From: Chloroflexota bacterium
GTDB taxonomy: Bacteria; Chloroflexota; Anaerolineae; Aggregatilineales; Phototrophicaceae
Direction: 5' to 3'
Length of the DNA: 56,270 nucleotides
Assembly (NCBI GenBank): GCA_023430545.1
Contig: JAEZAF010000109.1
Coordinates: forward strand, 1 to 56,270
Shown: one piece after another, positions 52,701 through 56,270 of the stretch
Position numbering within the stretch: the first letter of the stretch is position 1
Layout of the letters: the number at the start of each line of letters is the position of its first letter
Program-made: the position numbers and the translations under genes
The notes under the pieces: generated by a model
Database searches by the model: none
What the model saw: only the letters and a program-made list of their open reading frames with translations
Told to the model about the DNA's origin: nothing

Positions 52701-52792
52701 CGGAAGTCCCGTGCAGACCATACATCGGCCATCCCGCCACGCCCGATATGTTCCACGATCTGATACTGTTGAATCCGTTCTCCGGCTTCCAC
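49736..52792 (-). CDS. Membrane Ser/Thr protein kinase with HEAT-like repeats
   Basis: 1018 aa, GTG start at 52792. The kinase domain (10-270) is complete: GRGGMADVW (17-25), Lys39 in AIKT, HLDLKPQN (D131), DFG (149-151) and APE (175-177). A helical segment follows (about 290-580) with armadillo/HEAT-like units (RTVGRIRSLTAVRYLAKQ; KVLATRAHL). Then come roughly ten TM helices (about 590-960) and a cytoplasmic tail rich in Asp/Pro/Tyr. Hanks kinases of the GRGGMADV type are usually bitopic sensors, so many TM segments after HEAT-like repeats are unusual. The target is unknown; no phosphatase is near. Isolated, on the minus strand. Confidence 0.9.
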   Translation of the reverse strand: MEAGERIQQYQIVEHIGRGGMADVWSARDFRLNRMVAIKTIMRGFSASTDPVALFRHEAQTIARMEHPHILPIYDFGEHKGQMYIVMRYVTGGSLGDVIASGVSVQDALRYGSAIASALDYAHNNSIVHLDLKPQNILLDAYQSPYLADFGLASAVDPEGRVMNPGSGTLLYMAPEQITSEMIDYHADVYSFTIMLYHMLMGRLPFDGAMPLALNQLQRAGELPEITHLPMNVTQILRRGTSLDVRDRPDSVMAIIRDVQAVLSDSVDVRPADQPSDSLASLFIVPMLAERTSPEVREAADLYQRAKREWAGGKGRFLLGVTHYLYISDYYRHADRYGLVLDDAGRQMLLRGALEYDRDIDVWWDTLNDDSRRWVCLHAIRSPNPPTRMRAMYRLETLPDMTPPRIAQMVAQALQGENRREVRIAALKVLATRAHLASDPTYDIKTEYRGQMLSSLTRLEIMMEPRGDWMEGVYTPEIDTLIAQIALDTSDPEVAEFAARTVGRIRSLTAVRYLAKQRRAGSPGALRALAVVRDEAHDLPQGVHPLIRSYAWMANTWRRAFDKPLTLIWRFLFAVLGGWLGMGFQVYTTFRSESVFNPDRIANTLAYGLIFGVFIGIVVLLADEIPSRLRGFWRFWTRTAFSVIAGIGAATLTWGAATYMYTKLDPNWDLMLFGGFWLAIGFCYSALLKLRGWLAMPLTTACIFIGIYAPFNNFCQASGLCPQSPGFSVAPLGLTGLGLGILAGLLIGDKFADRERFRIALNTSDPVRVLVGAGMGVALAALLWMINLVLLQTSGPDLLWSSVVGMIVFGLMTSALMIFLLDHISRIAFIGGLLAAFMAVLVVVNPSITTFSTFESSQFGFAPSGMDALLYYDLSQEAFEQSGAIAYPQLFSSGGVLALCIALGGYAVGVAQDTVRLRTVWRRFMLRRQAASMRGRTVDSPTLPEQLPDDPVLTTELRQRPSPSTTILDLRAGADDYSNTAYDLETDAYATRPEEDYNLGSLANLPDVRGDGDTKPIR

Positions 52793-52942
52793 GCACTGTC
52801 CTTACCTCTGCACTGTGATTGCAGGTCAGCTCACCCTGTTACGATGATTATAGGGGAAGCCAGCAATGTCACAACCAACTCGGCACTGGAAGATGTAGAG
52901 ACAGTTGATACGGCTGCCGAAACTGCGAGTTACATCTGCTGG

Positions 52943-53947
52943 TTATGTTGGGTGATTTCCCAGCACGCGCTCCACCATAAACTGCACGAAACGCTTCGGT
53001 TCTTCGTAATGGGGAAGATGCCCGGATTGCTCAAACCAGACCAGTTCCTTGTACGGGGCTTCGAGTCTTTCAAAATAACGGGCGGCAATGCTGGAGACCG
53101 CATTCACATCCCACCGTCCGAGGGCAAAGTATACGGGCACTTCAACCCGTGGGATCTGCTGCTCAAAATCGACATCCTCAAGCTGAGGATAGACATGCCT
53201 GAAGGTGCTGAAGATCGCTCTGAAATAATTGATCTTATCCATGAGGCTGTATTCCGCCGCACGCAGGATATCCAGCGTCATCGAGGGGCGTCCCTTTCCG
53301 CTTTCGCCCTCGGCATGTGCCTTCATGTAGTTGTACAGCGTCGTCGAGTAGCCCCCGTATTTCAGGACAATATTTCCTTCACGGTAGGGTGGTGGCCCGA
53401 GCTTTCGCAGTCGCGCCAGTGTTCGCTGATCGCCTTTTTCTGCAAGTAACTTCAGGGCAAGTTCGTAGCCGGTGACGTCATTTTCAACCGCGTTGATTAC
53501 CTGCCCGGTGCCGATATAGGCATGGTAGAGTGCCGGATAGCGCTGAATCAGCCATATACCGAGCATACTGCCCCATGAATGTCCAAGCAGATAGAGCTTC
53601 GACTGACCAAAGCGATGAAGAAGCTTTTGCGTAAGCTCATACGCATCGGACAGATAACGTTCCAGTGTGAGAGCAGACGGCTCAACAGCGCGAAACGATT
53701 TGCCTGATCCCGGCTGATCCCAGTTCACCACGACGAAATACTGCTCAAGCTCGGGCAGATATTTTCGCGTCCATGCCAGATCAGTGCCACCTGGTCCGCC
53801 TGCCAGATAGAGCAGCACCGGTTTCGTTGTATCATGGCCTCGAAGGGTGATCCACTGCTGCAATCCACCGAGTTCAATCGGTTCAAGTGAGGAAATACGG
53901 TCAGGTTCAGGGTGTGTCTTCGTGTCATCCTTATGCGCTGGCATCAT
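52943..53947 (-). CDS. Alpha/beta hydrolase, proline iminopeptidase-like
   Basis: 334 aa. ATG at 53947 is chosen (GGAG 9 nt upstream); GTG at 53950 and ATG at 53944 are alternatives. The alpha/beta hydrolase fold has oxyanion HG-like LAGGPGGTD, WDQPGSGKS, the nucleophile elbow GHSWGS (Ser), and a late His in SGHLPHYEEP. The Asp lies in ALGRWDVNA. The GGPGG and WDQPGSG motifs are typical of the prolyl iminopeptidase subgroup. Cytosolic, peptide or amide hydrolysis. The substrate is inferred from family only. 150 bp upstream of the kinase start. Confidence 0.88.
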   Translation of the reverse strand: MMPAHKDDTKTHPEPDRISSLEPIELGGLQQWITLRGHDTTKPVLLYLAGGPGGTDLAWTRKYLPELEQYFVVVNWDQPGSGKSFRAVEPSALTLERYLSDAYELTQKLLHRFGQSKLYLLGHSWGSMLGIWLIQRYPALYHAYIGTGQVINAVENDVTGYELALKLLAEKGDQRTLARLRKLGPPPYREGNIVLKYGGYSTTLYNYMKAHAEGESGKGRPSMTLDILRAAEYSLMDKINYFRAIFSTFRHVYPQLEDVDFEQQIPRVEVPVYFALGRWDVNAVSSIAARYFERLEAPYKELVWFEQSGHLPHYEEPKRFVQFMVERVLGNHPT

Positions 53948-54077
53948 CACTTACAGCTCCATTCGACTTCTATCATGTGACGATTGGGAGATCTGCTTAT
54001 AAGTGAAATTTATCACAATAAAGAAACGAAAAGCAATTACAGAACATTACAAAACAGGATTTCGTGTCAATCCAAAC

Positions 54078-54111
54078 AAAACCGCCCTTCGGAAATACGC
54101 GGGGCGGTTTA
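54078..54111 (-). terminator. Terminator after folE
   Basis: On the minus strand CCGCCC (54107-54102), loop of 14, GGGCGG (54087-54082), then TTTTGTTTG. It lies about 50 bp past the folE stop at 54159. The gap 53948-54158 otherwise shows nothing clear. Confidence 0.75.
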
Positions 54112-54158
54112 TTTGACAATATCAGCTTTTACAGATTCAGCGCAGGTAGCTGGATGAT

Positions 54159-54872
54159 CTAGATCAGACTGCGGCCACTGGTGCGGGTGATGTGTTCCAT
54201 AAATTCAGTCCGCGTCGCTGCATCCTCCCGGAATGCCCCCAACATCGAGCTGGTGGTCATACCAGAGCCGTGCTTTTTCACGCCACGGATCATCGAGCAC
54301 ATATGCGTGCCGTCCATGACCACCGCCACGCCGCGCGGTTCCAGTACCTCATTGATGAAATCGGCGATCTGGCGTGTCATGCGTTCCTGCACCTGAAGGC
54401 GTCGGGCGAACATATCCACAATCCGTGGGATTTTGGACAGGCCGATCACCTTATGGTTCGGGATGTAAGCGACATGCGCCTTGCCTAAAAACGGCAGCAG
54501 ATGATGTTCGCACAGCGACGAGTACTCAATATCGCGCACGATCACCATGTCGTCATACTCGACATCGAAGATCGCATTGTTAATCAGCTTCACGGGATCG
54601 ATTCGGTAGCCAGACAGCAGCTCCTCGTAAGCCCGCGCCACCCGCTGCGGTGTCCGCATCAGACCTTCGCGCTCAGGGTCTTCACCGACCGCATCCAGCA
54701 GACCACGGGTTGCATCCGCCACCGCTTCGAGATCGACTGGCGGCATGTCAAGCTGAAATGCACGCAAAAAGTCCGGAGACTGAATCTTCTCGTTCATATC
54801 GTGCAGGCGTTCGCTGTAAATACCCGCCTTGCCTGCATGATTTCCATCGTGCTTCCTGTCATTCTTCGCCAT
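54159..54872 (-). CDS. folE: GTP cyclohydrolase I
   Basis: 237 aa. It opens GTP to 7,8-dihydroneopterin triphosphate, first step of folate or pterin synthesis. Zinc ligands: Cys/His in SLCEHHLLPF and Cys in HMCSMIRG; catalytic region GKAHVAYIPNHKVIGLSKI; ends in TRTEFMEHI. The first 45 residues (hydrophilic, with a basic HDGNHAGKAG run) exceed the normal 190-220 aa core, and an internal ATG near residue 26 could be the real start. SD weak. No other folate gene nearby. Divergent from trmB. Confidence 0.96.
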   Translation of the reverse strand: MAKNDRKHDGNHAGKAGIYSERLHDMNEKIQSPDFLRAFQLDMPPVDLEAVADATRGLLDAVGEDPEREGLMRTPQRVARAYEELLSGYRIDPVKLINNAIFDVEYDDMVIVRDIEYSSLCEHHLLPFLGKAHVAYIPNHKVIGLSKIPRIVDMFARRLQVQERMTRQIADFINEVLEPRGVAVVMDGTHMCSMIRGVKKHGSGMTTSSMLGAFREDAATRTEFMEHITRTSGRSLI

Positions 54873-54988
54873 AATGTTTGGCGCACGCCGCAGCGCACAC
54901 CGGCTCCCTTCTGATCATCTGCCGCGTCCTACGTCTTTCACAAGCAATACAGCAATCCACAGGTCGGACACAAATCACCAAGTCCCCC

Positions 54989-55017
54989 TTATGCCCTCCG
55001 GACATGCTTGTTATACT
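54989..55017 (+). promoter_or_regulatory. trmB promoter
   Basis: TTATGC (54989-54994), 17-nt spacer, TATACT (55012-55017), 69 bp before the GTG at 55086. It lies in the folE/trmB divergent gap (54873-55085). Confidence 0.5.
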
Positions 55018-55085
55018 GGGCACCTGGCATCCTGACCGCTTGCCTATCGCCTGTAAAATAAACGTTCGAAATCCGATAATCAGAC

Positions 55086-56102
55086 GTGCAGACTTCTCAC
55101 AAATTACTTCAATCAACATTTCTTCCCTGGCCTGCCAACTGGCCGGAGATCTTCGGGCATGATGGCACGCAGCAACGACCACTGATCCTTGAGATCGGCT
55201 TTGGCTATGGCCAGTATCTGCGCCATCTGTCACGCCAGCATCCGGAAGCCGACATCGTCGGGCTGGAGATCTCCAACATCTGCCTGACGAAGGCCGAAGG
55301 CGCGATCCGGCGCGGCGAACTGCCGAACGTCCGTGTGCTGTATTCGCATGCCGAGACCGCGCTGTATCACCTTTTCACACCGGCATCGATTTCGCAGGTG
55401 CACATCAATTTCCCTGATCCGTGGTTCAAGAACCGTCACGGACACCGCCGCCTGATCCAGCGTGATACGCTCGATGTGCTGGCGAATCGGCTTGAACCCG
55501 GTGCGACCTTCCATCTGGCGACGGATATTGTGGAATACGCCGAGATGTCTGCCGAGTTACTGGCCGAGACACCCACACTGACTAACCTTCAGCCTACGCC
55601 GTGGACTCACAGCGTCCCCGGTCGCACTGTGACCAAATACGAGAAACGTGCGCAGAAGGAAGGCCGCACCTGCTATTACTTCATCTACCAGCGCAACGAC
55701 CAACCCGCGCTCGATATCCCAGTCTATGAGGACGCCCCCATGCCGCATCTGATTCTCGACACGCCGCTCTCGCTGGAAGCGATGCGCGATGCCTTTCAGC
55801 CGGAGAAATTCAGCGAAGGCAACATCCACGTCAATTACATGCATGTCTATCTGGGGGATCGCGTGCTGATGTATGAGGTCTTTGTCGATGAACCTACCAT
55901 CGAGCAGCGGGTAGCGCTGGTCCTGTTCAAGCGCGAAGACGGGGACGAGGCCGAACATCCGAACGAGTACACACTGAGACTTGGCACGATTGGCAGTCCG
56001 CGCCCCACGCAGGGGATGCACGTCGCCGTCCGGCATCTGGGCCAGCGTATTGTCCAGCTTCATCCCAACGCCCGCATTATCGGGGAAAAGCTGCGCACCT
56101 GA
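55086..56102 (+). CDS. trmB: tRNA (guanine-N7)-methyltransferase with C-terminal extension
   Basis: 338 aa, GTG start. It methylates G46 of tRNA with SAM. SAM motif LEIGFGYGQYL (about 35-45), DIVGLEISN (acidic ribose residue), and FPDPWFKNRHGHRRLI, the family hallmark. The core ends near residue 205. The last 130 residues (from about PALDIPVYED) are an extra domain with beta strands (INVNYMHVYLGD-like; VRHLGQRIVQLHPNARI) that usual 220-aa TrmB lacks; longer TrmB with C-terminal additions are known in a few thermophiles. Monocistronic. Confidence 0.93.
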   Translation: MQTSHKLLQSTFLPWPANWPEIFGHDGTQQRPLILEIGFGYGQYLRHLSRQHPEADIVGLEISNICLTKAEGAIRRGELPNVRVLYSHAETALYHLFTPASISQVHINFPDPWFKNRHGHRRLIQRDTLDVLANRLEPGATFHLATDIVEYAEMSAELLAETPTLTNLQPTPWTHSVPGRTVTKYEKRAQKEGRTCYYFIYQRNDQPALDIPVYEDAPMPHLILDTPLSLEAMRDAFQPEKFSEGNIHVNYMHVYLGDRVLMYEVFVDEPTIEQRVALVLFKREDGDEAEHPNEYTLRLGTIGSPRPTQGMHVAVRHLGQRIVQLHPNARIIGEKLRT

Positions 56103-56155
56103 GCCGTCCGCTGAATTTTAATACCGTTTTTGTGTGGTTGAGCGCAAAAAAACTC

Positions 56156-56183
56156 TTGACCTTCAGCCGGACTGCTCTATAAT
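56156..56183 (+). promoter_or_regulatory. tRNA-Lys promoter
   Basis: TTGACC (56156-56161), 16-nt spacer, TATAAT (56178-56183): close to consensus, starting RNA about 7 nt before the tRNA. Confidence 0.8.
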
Positions 56184-56196
56184 AAGCTCAATCCTT

Positions 56197-56269
56197 GGCT
56201 CCGTAGCTCAATTGGCAGAGCAGTTGACTCTTAATCAATTGGTTGTAGGTTCGAGTCCTACCGGGGTCA
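56197..56269 (+). tRNA. tRNA-Lys (anticodon CTT), 3' CCA cut by window edge
   Basis: 73 nt from GGCTCCG to the discriminator A. Acceptor GGCTCCG/CGGGGTC, anticodon loop CTCTTAA (CTT), T loop TTCGAGT. A C follows at 56270, so an encoded CCA cannot be ruled out. Confidence 0.93.
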
Positions 56270-56270
56270 C

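Overview
The window (about 57% GC by eye) is ordinary, densely coded bacterial chromosome with several accessory islands. The mixture of genes suggests a Chloroflexota bacterium, probably Anaerolineae-like: a solitary CpaF-type ATPase, a membrane Ser/Thr kinase with HEAT-like repeats, a lone LytR-CpsA-Psr protein, ECF41 sigma with DoxX genes, a long fused FGAM synthase, and dispersed stem-loops ending in CCCTAC. This placement is inference; no rRNA or species marker is present.

Layout. 1-65: 5' end of an ArsR-type regulator running off the left edge, with its own promoter. 363-7890 (minus): purine operon purL (PurS-PurS-PurL-PurQ fusion) > purB > purC, followed by a DUF1385 membrane protein. 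8026-19475: an efflux island with two parallel modules, marR-ABC-ABC and padR-ABC-ABC. Each ABC pair has the Walker B/signature asymmetry of a heterodimeric exporter. Between the modules lies a minus-strand ECF41 sigma factor with two tandem DoxX genes, the first of which carries an in-frame stop. 19563-30563: a tandem-NYN-domain protein, an acyl-CoA dehydrogenase, a secreted metzincin-type protease, SbcC without SbcD, and a membrane-anchored NACHT-HEAT STAND NTPase. 31231-36861: LCP protein, orphan CpaF, a small YaeQ-like or PD-(D/E)XK-like protein, and a GAF sensor histidine kinase without a response regulator. 37078-37151: tRNA-Val(CAC). 37353-42418: winged-helix regulator, phosphodiester-glycosidase lipoprotein, SGNH hydrolase, SDR oxidoreductase, Trm112-like protein and a small exported protein. 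Upstream of the last gene is a structured, terminated leader or small RNA candidate (42470-42619). 42832-48864: secA, a small HTH protein, adenosine deaminase and an M42 aminopeptidase. 48865-49735: gene-free repeat block. 49736-56102: kinase, alpha/beta hydrolase, folE and trmB. 56197-56269: tRNA-Lys(CTT), cut by the right edge.

The strongest functional stories are as follows. De novo purine synthesis is condensed into one transcript, with adenosine deaminase (salvage) and FolE (GTP use) elsewhere. The two regulated heterodimeric exporters have visible operators. The ECF41 gene has a near-perfect copy of the family's own target promoter, implying autoregulation. The best candidates for something undescribed are the tandem-NYN protein, the membrane NACHT-HEAT protein, the HEAT/TM kinase, the leader RNA at 42.5 kb and the dispersed hairpin family. 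None is provably a new system from sequence alone.
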